64,000 nt of DNA from an uncultured Monoglobus sp. (GCA_947628795.1 CANRBF010000009.1:1-64000); one strand, 5' to 3'; shown: positions 17,485 through 27,111, numbered from the stretch's first letter. Program-made: numbers and translations. Notes: generated by a model not told the origin, from the letters alone.

Positions 17485-17671
17485 TGAGGTGCATGATATA
17501 ATGTTTTCCCTGTACGACGATGAGCAAATACAAAAAGCAATGATGAGAGACGCCCGCAAAGAAGGCCGCATGGAAGGCATAGACGCGATGATAGCAAACA
17601 TGCGCAAAGCGGGAATAAGCGATGAGATGATACAAAATATCAAGAACATGTCACAAAGGACGACGTCCTAA
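17485..17671 (+). pseudogene. Duplicated 3' end of the Rpn gene
   Basis: About 60 codons starting at GAGGTGCATGATATAATG repeat the Rpn C-terminus at 17235-17454 almost exactly (FSLYDDEQIQKAMMRD, then IDAMIANMRKAGISDEMI). No nuclease core, ribosome site or start of its own is present. Both copies are followed by the same short TAATCAC-type repeats, so the duplicated unit includes the flanking repeat and probably arose by slippage or recombination between those repeats. Confidence 0.8.
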
Positions 17672-17712
17672 TCGCTATTCTCTAATCACTAATCACTATG
17701 TTCGCTAATCTC
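17669..17712 (+). repeat. TAATC-rich dispersed repeat (copy 2)
   Basis: Same family as 17451-17484: CTAATCGCTATTCTCTAATC, ACTAATCACTATGTTCGC. It directly follows the duplicated Rpn 3' end. Confidence 0.7.
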
Positions 17713-17768
17713 TGTGATGGTTTTTTTGGAGTGTATTTTTTAATATTATTTGGACGGTGACGCGTATC

Positions 17769-19244
17769 ATGAGAAGAAGTGTTTCCTTTATATTATCTTT
17801 TTTGATTTTTTTATTCCTTATTCCGTCGTGCGTTTCGGCTGCCGGCGGACAATGCGGCAATAATCTGACATGGTCGCTGAGCGACGGTATTTTGATAATC
17901 AGCGGCGCGGGCGATATGCAGAATTTTGATTCATCTTACGGCTATGAGTGCCCGTGGCAGGAAAGAAAAAAGGAAATAAACAGAATAATAATAGATAAGG
18001 GCGTCACGAGCGTCGGCAGCGGCGCGTTTGAGGAGTGCGTGAATCTTGAAAACGTCACTTTGCCGAGCGGTCTTATAAGCATTGGCAATAGCGCGTTTTT
18101 GGGCTGTTCGGTTCTGCCGGGCATTGATATACCCGACAGTGTGACAAGCATAGGCGAAAGAGCGTTTGAAAACTGCAAAAAGCTGGCAGAGATAAGTATT
18201 CCGGACGGAGTGATGAGCATAGGATACTCTGTCATCGCGGGCACGGCCTATTTAGCCGATCCTAAAAATCGGACTGACGGCGATATTTATATCGGAAAGC
18301 ATCTTATTGAGGCAGATCCCGAAAAGACGGGAAAATACTATGTTCGTGACGGAACGAAGTGCATAGCGGGCATGGCGTTTTTGGGGAACGAAAACATCAC
18401 AAGCGTCCAAATACCCGATAGTGTGGTTTCAGTCGGAAAACAGGCGTTTTACGGCTGCGGCGCCTTGGAAAGCGTGGATGTCGGCGGAGGAGCGGAAGTT
18501 ATCGGCGAAAAAGCGTTCGGGAACTGCGCGGTTTTGACAAGCGTAAAAATCGGACAAAATGTTAAAAATATCAACTCGGAAGCGTTTTTCGAATGCGGCA
18601 GACTTAATATTGAGGTCGCGCCCGAAAACAGTGCGTACTCGTCGGAGGACGGAGTGCTGTTTGATAAAGACAAGACTGAGCTTATAGCTTACGCGAAAGA
18701 TGAGATCCGGCCGGAATACAGTATACCGAACGGCGTTGAAAGTATAGGTGATTACGCGTTTCATAACTGCGAAAATCTTACATCTGTTATTATACCGGAA
18801 AGCGTAACGAATATAGGATTCTCGGCGTTTAGGGAATGCGCGGGACTTAAAGATGTGTATTATAACGGAAATAAGGACAATTGGGACGCATTAAGCATAG
18901 CGGAATACAATGACTGCCTGAGCAGCGCGGAGATCCATTTTAACAGTAATATTACATCGCCGGCCAAGAGCGAGTTTGTGATCGATAATAATAAAATCTG
19001 TGTCAGCACCGATCTTGGCGGTCTGTCATTCGAAGAAAGAAAAAACGCCGTGGTTTTCGCGGCGCTCTATGATGAAAATGACGCGGTGCTCGACGCGTAC
19101 TCGGCGGTATATAACGGAACGGATATAAAAGGCGAGTTTAAATTCAGTGATAAGGCCGACCATATAATGGTGTTTATTTGGAGGAAAGACGGAAGTCTCA
19201 GACCTATAACCGATACATGCGAATATTTAGCTTTGTATAATTGA
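17769..19244 (+). CDS. Secreted BspA-type leucine-rich-repeat protein
   Basis: 491 residues from the ATG at 17769, preceded by GGTGA; an in-frame GTG at 17757 is less likely. A signal peptide (MRRSVSFILSFLIFLF, cleavage near VSA-AGG) is followed by a short N-terminal domain (NLTWSLSDGILIISGAGDM) common in LRR_5 surface proteins. LRR_5 repeats of about 23 residues fill 85-370, with units such as VTSIGERAFENCKKL. The last roughly 90 residues are the shared tail (VFIWRKDGSLRPI). BspA-like proteins bind host or matrix components; the ligand here is unknown. It is the intact counterpart of the truncated gene at 15273-16436. Confidence 0.85.
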   Translation: MRRSVSFILSFLIFLFLIPSCVSAAGGQCGNNLTWSLSDGILIISGAGDMQNFDSSYGYECPWQERKKEINRIIIDKGVTSVGSGAFEECVNLENVTLPSGLISIGNSAFLGCSVLPGIDIPDSVTSIGERAFENCKKLAEISIPDGVMSIGYSVIAGTAYLADPKNRTDGDIYIGKHLIEADPEKTGKYYVRDGTKCIAGMAFLGNENITSVQIPDSVVSVGKQAFYGCGALESVDVGGGAEVIGEKAFGNCAVLTSVKIGQNVKNINSEAFFECGRLNIEVAPENSAYSSEDGVLFDKDKTELIAYAKDEIRPEYSIPNGVESIGDYAFHNCENLTSVIIPESVTNIGFSAFRECAGLKDVYYNGNKDNWDALSIAEYNDCLSSAEIHFNSNITSPAKSEFVIDNNKICVSTDLGGLSFEERKNAVVFAALYDENDAVLDAYSAVYNGTDIKGEFKFSDKADHIMVFIWRKDGSLRPITDTCEYLALYN

Positions 19245-19248
19245 TAAG

Positions 19249-19290
19249 CCGCAATTTGCGTGAAAATTGCGGTATCGGATAATTTTTATT
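19249..19290 (+). terminator. Weak hairpin after the LRR gene
   Basis: CCGCAATTT and AAATTGCGG pair perfectly around six bases (19249-19272); an AT-rich stretch with TTTTTATT follows. It may only partly stop transcription into the barstar gene, which has no obvious promoter of its own. Confidence 0.5.
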
Positions 19291-19311
19291 AAAAAAGAAA
19301 GAGGCGGGGTT

Positions 19312-19596
19312 ATGTATAAGTTTGATGATTCGAAAATTATAATAGACTGCGGGAAAATAAAAAAGCAGTCGGATTTTCATGATATAATAGCCGAGCGGCT
19401 GGATTTTCCCGATTATTACGGGAAAAATCTGGACGCGCTCTATGACGTTTTGTGCGAGCTGCCGCCTGTCACGCTGGTTTTAAAGCGCGTGAAAAAGTTT
19501 AAAAAGCATCTGGGAGGCCGCGCGGACCTTATTCTTGCGGTGCTCGGCGAGGCCGCCGAGTACAACGACGGGCTCGCGATAGATATCGAGCAATGA
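19312..19596 (+). CDS. Barstar-family ribonuclease inhibitor (orphan)
   Basis: 94 residues from the ATG at 19312 (purine-rich GAGGCGGGG upstream). It matches the barstar fold: an N-terminal strand IIIDCGKI, helix SDFHDIIAERL, then the family hallmark FPDYYGKNLDALYDVL and a C-terminal strand GLAIDIEQ. Barstar binds and blocks the secreted RNase barnase inside the cell. No barnase or other RNase toxin gene is next to it, so it may act as an immunity protein against RNases of competitors, or have another partner. A strong terminator follows. Confidence 0.85.
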   Translation: MYKFDDSKIIIDCGKIKKQSDFHDIIAERLDFPDYYGKNLDALYDVLCELPPVTLVLKRVKKFKKHLGGRADLILAVLGEAAEYNDGLAIDIEQ

Positions 19597-19636
19597 TGAG
19601 GGCCGCCCGACTGACATTTTAACGGCTTGATTTTGA

Positions 19637-19676
19637 GCGTTTGGGGATCGCTTGTGCGGTTCCCGAACGCTTTTTT
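19637..19676 (+). terminator. Intrinsic terminator after barstar
   Basis: A 15-bp stem with a few G-U pairs, from GCGTTTGGGGATCGC to GCGGTTCCCGAACGC, loop TTGT, followed by TTTTTT. Confidence 0.85.
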
Positions 19677-19683
19677 ATATTTA

Positions 19684-19712
19684 TTGACATTTTGTTCATT
19701 ATGATGTATAAT
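19684..19712 (+). promoter_or_regulatory. Sigma-A promoter of the 1,699-residue secreted protein
   Basis: Consensus TTGACA (19684-19689) and TATAAT (19707-19712) with a 17-base spacer, just after the barstar terminator. Confidence 0.85.
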
Positions 19713-19756
19713 GTTACAAATCAATAAAAATATATATTTAAAGCGAGGTGCGAATT

Positions 19757-22700
19757 ATGAAAAGGATATTTTGCTTGATCATGACGGTGGTGCTGGCCGC
19801 CGCGGTCCCGACGCTGCCCGCTGTTGCCGAGGGCGCGGATATTGTTGAGATCTCAAACGCCGAGGAGCTTTTGGCGATCGACGGCACAGTCGGCGGAACA
19901 TATATATTGACCGACGATATCGATATGTCGGGGGCATCCCGAAAGCCGCTTGACCTGTCCGACACGATCATAGACGGAGACGGGCACGCGGTAAAAAATC
20001 TGACGATAACGGGCAGCTTCGGCGCAGGCGCGGTCGGTCTTATCGGCGGAGAGGGTCAAAATAACGTTGTAACAAACATGGATCTTGAGAACGTCAAAAT
20101 AGATATCACGGCGAATGTATCGGATAGTATGACGGTAAGCCCGATCGGAAACGCGCGGGCCGAAAACTGTTCTGTGTCGGGAACGGTCAAGATGGGCGGA
20201 AACATCGCGCCTCCTGAGGGAGGACATGCCGATTTGAGCGTGTTCGGCTTAAACAATGCGGAGGACTGCATGGCAGAGCTTGACATCACCGTCAACGCCC
20301 GCGCCGACGAGGACAACGCCGTAACAGAGGCGTACGGAATAGACAACGGAACGAACTGCTATTTCGAAGGCGGCATAAATTCCTCGGGCAACGCGTGCGG
20401 AATAAAAAACGGAACGGATTGTTATTTTGAAGGCGACATAAATTCCTCGGGCGGCGCGGGAGGAATAAAAAGCGGCACGGATTGCTATTTTGAGGGAAAT
20501 ATAAACGCCGCGAACGGTTCCGGCTATGCCATCGTCGGAGAAGTCAACAATGAATGTATGGGCTGCTATTTTGTCGGAGATATTAAATTTGCTTTAGCGG
20601 AAAAAGACAGCGGCTTTGCGAACCATCCCATTATATCGAAAGCGTCCGACAGCGTTTTTATTGGCGATGTCACAGCCAAAAACATGGTCGTATTTGAGTG
20701 TGTTTATCAATGCGAGAATTGTTATTTTGAGGGAGATATAAACTGCAAAAATATCAGCGCCGTTCATGCTATCCGTGAAAGCAATAATTGCAGCATTGTC
20801 GGAAATATAAGAGCCGACGGAACATGGGAACTGGCCGGGATCGCTTTCGGCAGCGGCTGCTGTCTGATCGGGGATATGTTTTTGACCAATGATTCGTATT
20901 CTCACGTTAGTGATTGTGATTCGGGCAATTATTACAGTGGTAATATTACTGCGAATGTGTGCGGAAAGACGCTGGCGCCCTCGGCTCCGGGAAATCATCA
21001 TATTTGTGAAAAAGGGCATTATTTTACGAACAATGAGGACTTTACACTTAGATGCTCTATTGACGGTTGTGATGCGACGTCCATAATTAATGTAAGCAGA
21101 CGCGCTTCGGGCACGGCGGCGATGCCTGAGCCGCCCGAGCCGACGGCCGATAACTACGCGCTGCAGGTGGTCGACGAGGTGACCGAGCAGCCGATAGCCG
21201 GGGCGGAAGTGACGATCAAGGGCGAAAAGCACACGGCCGACCAAAACGGAGTGGTAAAGCTGAACGAAAGCCGCCTGATACGTGATATGGAAGTGGCGGT
21301 AGAGGGCGAGAAGGTGCACAGCGACAAGATGTACATCGCCAAAAATGACAGCGTGAACACGGTGGAGGTAAACGCCTTTGACCTTGACAAGGAGGATATT
21401 TTTTCCGGAAACGATCAGTCGGTCACGATCAAAGGCCCGTCGATCAGCATCGCGGGCAAGGAGTTCAGCATATTTGAGCTGCCGTACAGCTTCAGCACCG
21501 AAGACCTGTTTGAAAACGTGAAGGTCGCGTACAACAAGACCGACAAGAGCTACGAGGTGCTTTTGGGCGACTATGAGGACATAGGCAAGGACACGCCCGA
21601 GGGAAAACCCGAAAACGCCGAGAGCGATGAGTGGAGAGAAATGTATGACGAGGTGGCGGACATATACGAAAAGGCCGTTGATTCAACGGTCGAGCTTGAC
21701 GAGATCATCAAGGCGGGAGACCTGTTTAAGCCCAAGAAAAAATCCTTCGGGTTTGAAGCCGATATGTCGGCGGGAGGGTTCCTGAAGTTTAAGGGCGAAA
21801 ACGGAAAGCTGAGCCTTGTGGATGGCGGCTTTGTGGTGGCCGCGTCAGCCGAGTTCAGCGGAGGATATCCTCTGCCGCCGGCGCCGTATGTGTTTATTGC
21901 TTTCGGGCTTAAAGGCGAGGCGGGTGCTTCGGCCAAGTTCGAGCTGAAAAAAGCGGTGTACTCCGATCCGGAGCTCGACATGAAACTTGATATGACGGCG
22001 GCGCTGTCGCCGAGGCTCGGCGTGGGCGTGGGCCTGAAAAAGGCGGCGAGCGCCGAGATAGGCCTGGAGGGCAGCATAGAAAACAGTCTGCGCCTGCCCA
22101 TGAAGTCGCTTGAGGAAAACGCGGTGGTCGAGCTTAAAGCCAAGCTGTACTACGCGCTGCAGTTCCTGTGCTTCGCATACGAGGACAGCATAGAGTTTGC
22201 CGGAACGCGGCTTTGGCCGAGAGCGGAAAGCATCTCTCTCGCGTCGATTGACGGCCCCGAGGATCTGAAACCCGTGACGCGCGATTATCTCGGCGGAGCT
22301 TCGGCCGCGGACGAGCTTCCCGGAACCTTTAAGGCGGACATATATCCGTACAGCGAGGTGCAGACGGCGGATCTCGGCGAAGAGGGAACGCTTGTTGTTT
22401 GGCTCGACGACGACGCGTCAAGAACGGCGAACAACCGAACCGCGCTTTACTACAGCATAGAGAAGGACGGCGTTATGACCCAGCCGAAGCAGATAGACGC
22501 GGACGGCACGGCCGACTTTGAGTTCAGCCTGACGGCGGACTACGACAAAGCGGCCATAGCGTGGCAGAACGCGTCCGAGCCTCTGACCGACAACGACGAT
22601 CTTGACTCGGCGGCGAAAAAAATAGACATATCATACGCCGAGTTTGAAAATTCTGCTTGGAGCGAGCCTATCGATATAACAAGCGGTAATGATTATGAGT

Positions 22701-24856
22701 ACAGTCCGCGCATAGGTCTTGATTATTCGACCGCGTATGTGCTGTACACAACGAACAACGAAAACAGCGGAATGCCGGGCGTAAACACCACCGGAGAGAC
22801 GGTCAGAAGGACAGAGATTGCATACGGCGAGGCGAGGCCTTCCGAGGTCGTGTATGACGATCTGCCGATCGTGTACGACACAGCCGTGGACTCAAGCGGT
22901 AATATGCTTTGTTACGCCGAGAAAAGCGGCGGCGGCAAAGTTTTGTATAACAACCAAGACGAGGCGGACAGCGGCGACGGCATAACGGGTATTTACAGCG
23001 GCGGCAGCAATTTGTACTACACCAAAGACGGAACGCTGCGCGAACTCAGTTATTCCTCGATCTATGAATATGCCGAGTGCCCCGGCGCGGAGAGCATGGC
23101 GCTTGTGGGAGACGACGCTGTGATATACGAGGTGAGCGACGGGTTCAAGTCAAATCTGTACGCGTCGTTCAGGAATGAAAATTATGAATGGGAAAAACCC
23201 GTGCCGATAACCGATTTGGACGAAAAAATACGCTCATACAGCGCCGATATAGATGATAACGGAAACATAACGATATACGCGGTGCTGGCCAAGGTCGATC
23301 CGGACAATAATATAGCGGGAGAGACAAGACTCGCGGTGTTCGGCGCGGAAGCGCGCGAGGATATAGTCCTGGCGGGAGCCGAGCAAAAAGGCTCTGCGGC
23401 CCCGGGCGAGACTGCGGCGCTTGAGCTGATGATCGCGAACAACACATCGAAGGATCTTAGCGAGGTCTCCGTCACGGTGACGGGCTCAAAAGCGGGCGAG
23501 CTTTACAGCGGCAGCGCTGCGGCGGATATACCGGCCGGAGAATACGGAACTGCGGAAATAGATTTCGATATCCCGCCCGGCTTTGAGGCGCAGGATGTGT
23601 CGGTCACAGTGTCGGCTCCCTTAATAAGCGAGACGGATATGTCAAACAATACCGCTTCGGCGTTTGTCGGCGGTGCGAATATAGCGGCCGAGATCGACGG
23701 AAGCGCGCTGCTCGATACCGGAAAAGTGAAGATAAGGGTACGCAGCGCTGGCGCGGAGCCGGTCGACAACATAACCGTTACTCTGACGGCCGAAGACGGA
23801 ACAGAGCTGTTCTCTCGGAATATTGTCTCTCTCGCGGGCGGAGACGAGACGGAATTTGAGGCGGAGGTCGACCCGTCTTTGTATAATTTCACCGAGAGCT
23901 ACGAAAGCCTGGGATTAACGGCCGAGGCAGAGTGCGCGGCAAAAGAGACGACGAAGCGCGACAACATCGCGATGCTGCGGATATCGAGCGAAAAAGCCAT
24001 GGCGCTGCGCCTGCCCGAGAGCGAGGTAACGCTGAGACCAGGAGCATCGTACAGGCCCGCGATAGGGTTCTATCCCGAGATCAGCGTGAACTCGGCGGTA
24101 TACGCCTATTCGAGCGACGAGAGCGTCGCAGTGGCGGCCGACGACGGAACGGTTAGCGCGAAGGCGAACGGAACAGCGGTGATAACATATATATCGCCGC
24201 AGGCGAAAAAGGCGGCCGCACTCAAAGTGATCGTTTCGGACACAGCGCCCGAGCCGACACAGCAGCCGAGCGAAGCTCCGGGATCGCCCTCGCCGTCACC
24301 GACAACGGCGCCTCCGTCGGCGACAACGACACCACCGTCGGCGACAACGACACCGCCGTCGACAACGACACCTCCGATGCCGACAACGGTTCCCCCGACG
24401 TCGACAACGGCTCCGCCGACAACGACACCACCGACGGCGACAACGGTTCCCCCGACGGCGACAACGACACCGACGACGTCGACAACGGCTCCGCCGACAA
24501 CGACACCGTCGGGGACAACGACACCGCCGTCGCCTACGTCGCCTACGGCGAGCCCTGCTCCGGATCAAAAAATATCAAACAGTGATGTTGTTATCCAAAA
24601 CGGCGTTATCACCGTGAGCACAAGTCTTGACGGATTGCGGGCGGAGGACAGGGAAATATCCGCGGTTTTGGCGGCGCTTTATGACGAAAACGGCGCGATG
24701 ATCGATATTTGCTCGACCGAGTATGACGGAGCGGATGTAAAGAGTGAATTTGAATACAGAGCCGGGGCCGACCATATAAAGGTGTTCGTCTGGAACAAAG
24801 ACGGAAGCCTCAAACCCTTGACCGATGTTCCGGAGTATATTGATTTGAGATCCTGA
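19757..24856 (+). CDS. Very large multidomain secreted surface protein
   Basis: 1,699 residues from the ATG at 19757 (GAGG eight bases upstream; the GTG at 19748 overlaps that site). Signal peptide with cleavage near AVA-EGA. Residues about 30-400 look like a beta-helix built from repeats such as CYFEGDINSSG. A CarboxypepD_reg/SpaA-like unit follows (about 455-520: EQPIAGAEVTIKG), then beta-rich regions with possible propeller character (about 870-1200). Next come a CARDB-like domain (about 1210-1310), a BIG2-like Ig domain (about 1410-1495), a Pro/Thr linker and the shared 97-residue tail (VFVWNKDGSLKPL). No catalytic motif was recognised. Likely adhesin or scaffold at the cell surface. It has its own promoter and terminator. 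Confidence 0.8.
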   Translation: MKRIFCLIMTVVLAAAVPTLPAVAEGADIVEISNAEELLAIDGTVGGTYILTDDIDMSGASRKPLDLSDTIIDGDGHAVKNLTITGSFGAGAVGLIGGEGQNNVVTNMDLENVKIDITANVSDSMTVSPIGNARAENCSVSGTVKMGGNIAPPEGGHADLSVFGLNNAEDCMAELDITVNARADEDNAVTEAYGIDNGTNCYFEGGINSSGNACGIKNGTDCYFEGDINSSGGAGGIKSGTDCYFEGNINAANGSGYAIVGEVNNECMGCYFVGDIKFALAEKDSGFANHPIISKASDSVFIGDVTAKNMVVFECVYQCENCYFEGDINCKNISAVHAIRESNNCSIVGNIRADGTWELAGIAFGSGCCLIGDMFLTNDSYSHVSDCDSGNYYSGNITANVCGKTLAPSAPGNHHICEKGHYFTNNEDFTLRCSIDGCDATSIINVSRRASGTAAMPEPPEPTADNYALQVVDEVTEQPIAGAEVTIKGEKHTADQNGVVKLNESRLIRDMEVAVEGEKVHSDKMYIAKNDSVNTVEVNAFDLDKEDIFSGNDQSVTIKGPSISIAGKEFSIFELPYSFSTEDLFENVKVAYNKTDKSYEVLLGDYEDIGKDTPEGKPENAESDEWREMYDEVADIYEKAVDSTVELDEIIKAGDLFKPKKKSFGFEADMSAGGFLKFKGENGKLSLVDGGFVVAASAEFSGGYPLPPAPYVFIAFGLKGEAGASAKFELKKAVYSDPELDMKLDMTAALSPRLGVGVGLKKAASAEIGLEGSIENSLRLPMKSLEENAVVELKAKLYYALQFLCFAYEDSIEFAGTRLWPRAESISLASIDGPEDLKPVTRDYLGGASAADELPGTFKADIYPYSEVQTADLGEEGTLVVWLDDDASRTANNRTALYYSIEKDGVMTQPKQIDADGTADFEFSLTADYDKAAIAWQNASEPLTDNDDLDSAAKKIDISYAEFENSAWSEPIDITSGNDYEYSPRIGLDYSTAYVLYTTNNENSGMPGVNTTGETVRRTEIAYGEARPSEVVYDDLPIVYDTAVDSSGNMLCYAEKSGGGKVLYNNQDEADSGDGITGIYSGGSNLYYTKDGTLRELSYSSIYEYAECPGAESMALVGDDAVIYEVSDGFKSNLYASFRNENYEWEKPVPITDLDEKIRSYSADIDDNGNITIYAVLAKVDPDNNIAGETRLAVFGAEAREDIVLAGAEQKGSAAPGETAALELMIANNTSKDLSEVSVTVTGSKAGELYSGSAAADIPAGEYGTAEIDFDIPPGFEAQDVSVTVSAPLISETDMSNNTASAFVGGANIAAEIDGSALLDTGKVKIRVRSAGAEPVDNITVTLTAEDGTELFSRNIVSLAGGDETEFEAEVDPSLYNFTESYESLGLTAEAECAAKETTKRDNIAMLRISSEKAMALRLPESEVTLRPGASYRPAIGFYPEISVNSAVYAYSSDESVAVAADDGTVSAKANGTAVITYISPQAKKAAALKVIVSDTAPEPTQQPSEAPGSPSPSPTTAPPSATTTPPSATTTPPSTTTPPMPTTVPPTSTTAPPTTTPPTATTVPPTATTTPTTSTTAPPTTTPSGTTTPPSPTSPTASPAPDQKISNSDVVIQNGVITVSTSLDGLRAEDREISAVLAALYDENGAMIDICSTEYDGADVKSEFEYRAGADHIKVFVWNKDGSLKPLTDVPEYIDLRS
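24250..24555 (+). repeat. Low-complexity Pro/Thr linker coding repeats
   Basis: Degenerate short repeats of ACNCCNCCG and CCGACGNCG encode a TTTPPSATTTPPS-type linker in front of the C-terminal tail. They explain the long arginine-rich and serine-rich open frames on the opposite strand. Confidence 0.85.
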
Positions 24857-24860
24857 TATA

Positions 24861-24896
24861 AAAAAACAGGCGCCCGATCGGGCGCCTGTTTGTGTC
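24861..24896. terminator. Bidirectional terminator
   Basis: Perfect palindrome AAACAGGCGCCCGA / TCGGGCGCCTGTTT (24864-24891) with an A-run on the left and T-rich sequence on the right. It serves the secreted-protein gene on the plus strand and the kinase-like gene on the minus strand. Confidence 0.85.
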
Positions 24897-24902
24897 TCTT
24901 TA

Positions 24903-25487
24903 TTATTTTGCCGCCGCGCAGATCAGGTCCACGCATTTTTCGATGCCGAGGGCGGTGCTGCAAAGGCATATGTCATAGTTCTTCATAACGCCCCACTCGC
25001 GCTCGGCGCAGTATTTGTAGTTTATCGAGCGCTTTTTGTCCGCGTCCTTTATAATTTTCTTCGCCTTGTCGGCGCTCACGGAATAGAGCTTTGTCACGCG
25101 CTCGATCTTAGAGTCAAGCGCGCCTCTGATAAACACGTTGAGGCAGTCGCCGCGCTCTCTTAAAATATAGTCGGCGCAGCGGCCCACGATAACGCAGGGA
25201 CCCTCGTCGGCGATCTCAAGAACCAGCTCGCGCTGAACTCTGTATAGGTAGTCGGTTATTGATGTGCCGTCTCTGTTGCGGGCTATAAACGCGTAGGAAA
25301 ACATGCTCTTGCTGGGAGCGTACTCTCCGGCCTTGCGGATGTATTCCTTGGCGAGCCCCGTTTTCTCCGCCAGCTTTTCTATAATTTCTTTGTCGTAATA
25401 CTTATAGCCCAGTTTAGCCGCTGCCTTTTCGCCGATCTCGCGTCCGCCGCTGCCGAACTGGCGGCTTATGGTTATAATATTTTTCAT
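24903..25487 (-). CDS. Cytidylate-kinase-like family protein
   Basis: 194 residues. The start MKNIITISRQFGSGGREIG is the P-loop region typical of the Cytidylate_kin2 family, with GSGGREIG as the nucleotide-binding loop. Further family features are YYDKEIIEKLA, a VIVGRCADYIL strand-helix and a basic C-terminal segment DKKRSINYKYC. The family resembles CMP kinase but its substrate is not established. GAGGCGGG precedes the ATG. It lies 34 bases after rny on the same strand and is probably cotranscribed with it, ending at the bidirectional terminator. Confidence 0.85.
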   Translation of the reverse strand: MKNIITISRQFGSGGREIGEKAAAKLGYKYYDKEIIEKLAEKTGLAKEYIRKAGEYAPSKSMFSYAFIARNRDGTSITDYLYRVQRELVLEIADEGPCVIVGRCADYILRERGDCLNVFIRGALDSKIERVTKLYSVSADKAKKIIKDADKKRSINYKYCAEREWGVMKNYDICLCSTALGIEKCVDLICAAAK

Positions 25488-25521
25488 GGTTCCCGCCTCA
25501 CAATTTATTGGGATGATAAAT

Positions 25522-27111
25522 TTATTTCGCGTATTCGATGGCTCTCAGCTCGCGGATAACGTTGACCTTGATCTGACCCGGATACTCCATGGTCTCCTCG
25601 ATCTTCTTGACGATATCCTTCGCCATGAGGATGGTGTCGTCGTCGCTGACCTTGTCGGCCTTGACCATGATCCTGACCTCGCGGCCCGCCTGTATCGCGA
25701 ACGAGCGGTCAACTCCGTCAAACGAGTTGGAGATCTCCTCAAGCTGTTCAAGACGCTTGATGTAGTTTTCCAGATTTTCGCGTCTGGCGCCGGGTCTCGC
25801 GGCCGATATGCTGTCCGCCGCCTGGACCAGGCACGCCTCGATCGTCTGAGGCTCGATGTCGCCGTGATGCGCCAGGATACAGTGAACTACCTTGTCGTTC
25901 TCCTTGTATTTCTTGGCGAGGTCGGCGCCTATTGTGACGTGCGATCCCTCGACCTCGTGGTCCACCGCCTTGCCTATGTCGTGCAGCAGTCCCGCGCGCT
26001 TCGCCAGAGCCACGTCTGCGTCAAGCTCGGCGGCCATAAGTCCCGCAAGGTGCGAGACTTCGATCGAGTGCTGAAGCACGTTCTGACCGTAGCTGGTCCT
26101 GAACTTGAGCCGTCCGATAAGACGGATAAGCTCGGGGTTGAGGCCGTGAACGTTGGTGTCAAACACCGCCTTCTCGCCCTCTTTTTTAACGATATGGTTG
26201 ACCTCCCTGCGGGATTTTTCAACCATTTCCTCAATTCTTCCCGGATGGATCCTGCCGTCGCTGATCAACTTTTCAAGGGAGCGTCTGGCGACTTCGCGTC
26301 TTACCGGGTCAAAGCCCGAAAGGATAACCGCCTCGGGCGTGTCGTCGATGATCAAGTCGATACCCGTAAGGGTCTCGATGGTTCTGATGTTTCTGCCCTC
26401 GCGGCCGATAATGCGGCCCTTCATCTCGTCGTTGGGCAGGGGAACGACCGAAACGGTGGTTTCGGTAACATGATCCGCGGCGCATCTTTGTATGGCGCCG
26501 GTGATGATCTTGCGGGCTTTCTCGTCCGCCTCTTCCTTTGCCTGTTCCTCAACGCTTTTGATGAGCAGCGCGGACTCGTGCTTAACGTCGTCCTCGACCT
26601 CTTTGAGGAGCAGGTCTTTCGCCTGCGATGCCGTCATGGTGGCGATTTTTTCAAGCTGAGCGATCTGGAGCTTCTTAACGCGCTCCACCTCTGCCTGAAC
26701 CTCTTCCGCCTCGTTGAGCTTGCGCTGGATCTGCTCCTCGCGCTTCTCGATCATGCGGCTTTTTTTGTCTATCGCGTCTTCCTTTTGCTGCACACGGCGC
26801 TCTTGTCTTTGCAGTTCGTTTCGTCTCTCTTTTGTTTCTTTGTCAAGCTCGCTTCTTAATTTATGTATCTCTTCTTTTGCTTCGATCAATCTCTCTTTTT
26901 TGATGTTTTCCGCGTCCTTTTCCGCGGTCTTGCCCGCCTCGGACAGGATCCTTTCGGCCTCCTCCTCGGCGCTGCCGATTTTTACCTCGGCGAATTTTTT
27001 TCTATATGAATAGCCGTATTTAAACGCCGCGAACGCAGCCGCGACTCCCAGCAGAAAAACGACTATCAATAATATCCATGGTAATATAGTTATTTTAAAG
27101 CACCTCCTCAA
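25522..27111 (-). CDS. rny: Ribonuclease Y
   Basis: About 523-529 residues, the usual length. An N-terminal membrane helix ([18 protein letters not shown]), a long coiled coil (about 35-210), a KH domain ([11 protein letters not shown]) and an HD domain ([10 protein letters not shown], then [12 protein letters not shown]) are all present. RNase Y starts mRNA decay at the membrane in Bacillota. The start is unusual. The open frame begins with TTG at 27111, but the only ribosome site (AGGAGG, 27108-27103) lies downstream of it, and the codon at the right distance (27093-27091) is ATA. No ATG or GTG is available in frame nearby. The exact start is therefore uncertain, while the gene itself is secure. 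A consensus promoter lies about 100 bases upstream. Confidence 0.95.
   Translation of the reverse strand: MRRCFKITILPWILLIVVFLLGVAAAFAAFKYGYSYRKKFAEVKIGSAEEEAERILSEAGKTAEKDAENIKKERLIEAKEEIHKLRSELDKETKERRNELQRQERRVQQKEDAIDKKSRMIEKREEQIQRKLNEAEEVQAEVERVKKLQIAQLEKIATMTASQAKDLLLKEVEDDVKHESALLIKSVEEQAKEEADEKARKIITGAIQRCAADHVTETTVSVVPLPNDEMKGRIIGREGRNIRTIETLTGIDLIIDDTPEAVILSGFDPVRREVARRSLEKLISDGRIHPGRIEEMVEKSRREVNHIVKKEGEKAVFDTNVHGLNPELIRLIGRLKFRTSYGQNVLQHSIEVSHLAGLMAAELDADVALAKRAGLLHDIGKAVDHEVEGSHVTIGADLAKKYKENDKVVHCILAHHGDIEPQTIEACLVQAADSISAARPGARRENLENYIKRLEQLEEISNSFDGVDRSFAIQAGREVRIMVKADKVSDDDTILMAKDIVKKIEETMEYPGQIKVNVIRELRAIEYAK

Noticed and set aside
19312-19596. Barnase-barstar toxin-antitoxin pair
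   Set aside because: No RNase gene adjoins the barstar gene on either side.
20594-21319. 241-codon minus-strand frame inside the large secreted-protein gene
   Set aside because: Composition follows the opposite coding strand; the plus-strand protein has a signal peptide and recognisable domains across it.
24222-24568. Arg-rich and Ser-rich minus-strand frames in the Pro/Thr linker
   Set aside because: Artefacts of degenerate GC-rich triplet repeats that encode the linker on the plus strand.
25468-26859. 463-codon plus-strand open frame opposite rny
   Set aside because: Shadow of the strongly conserved RNase Y gene; no start signal and no family features.
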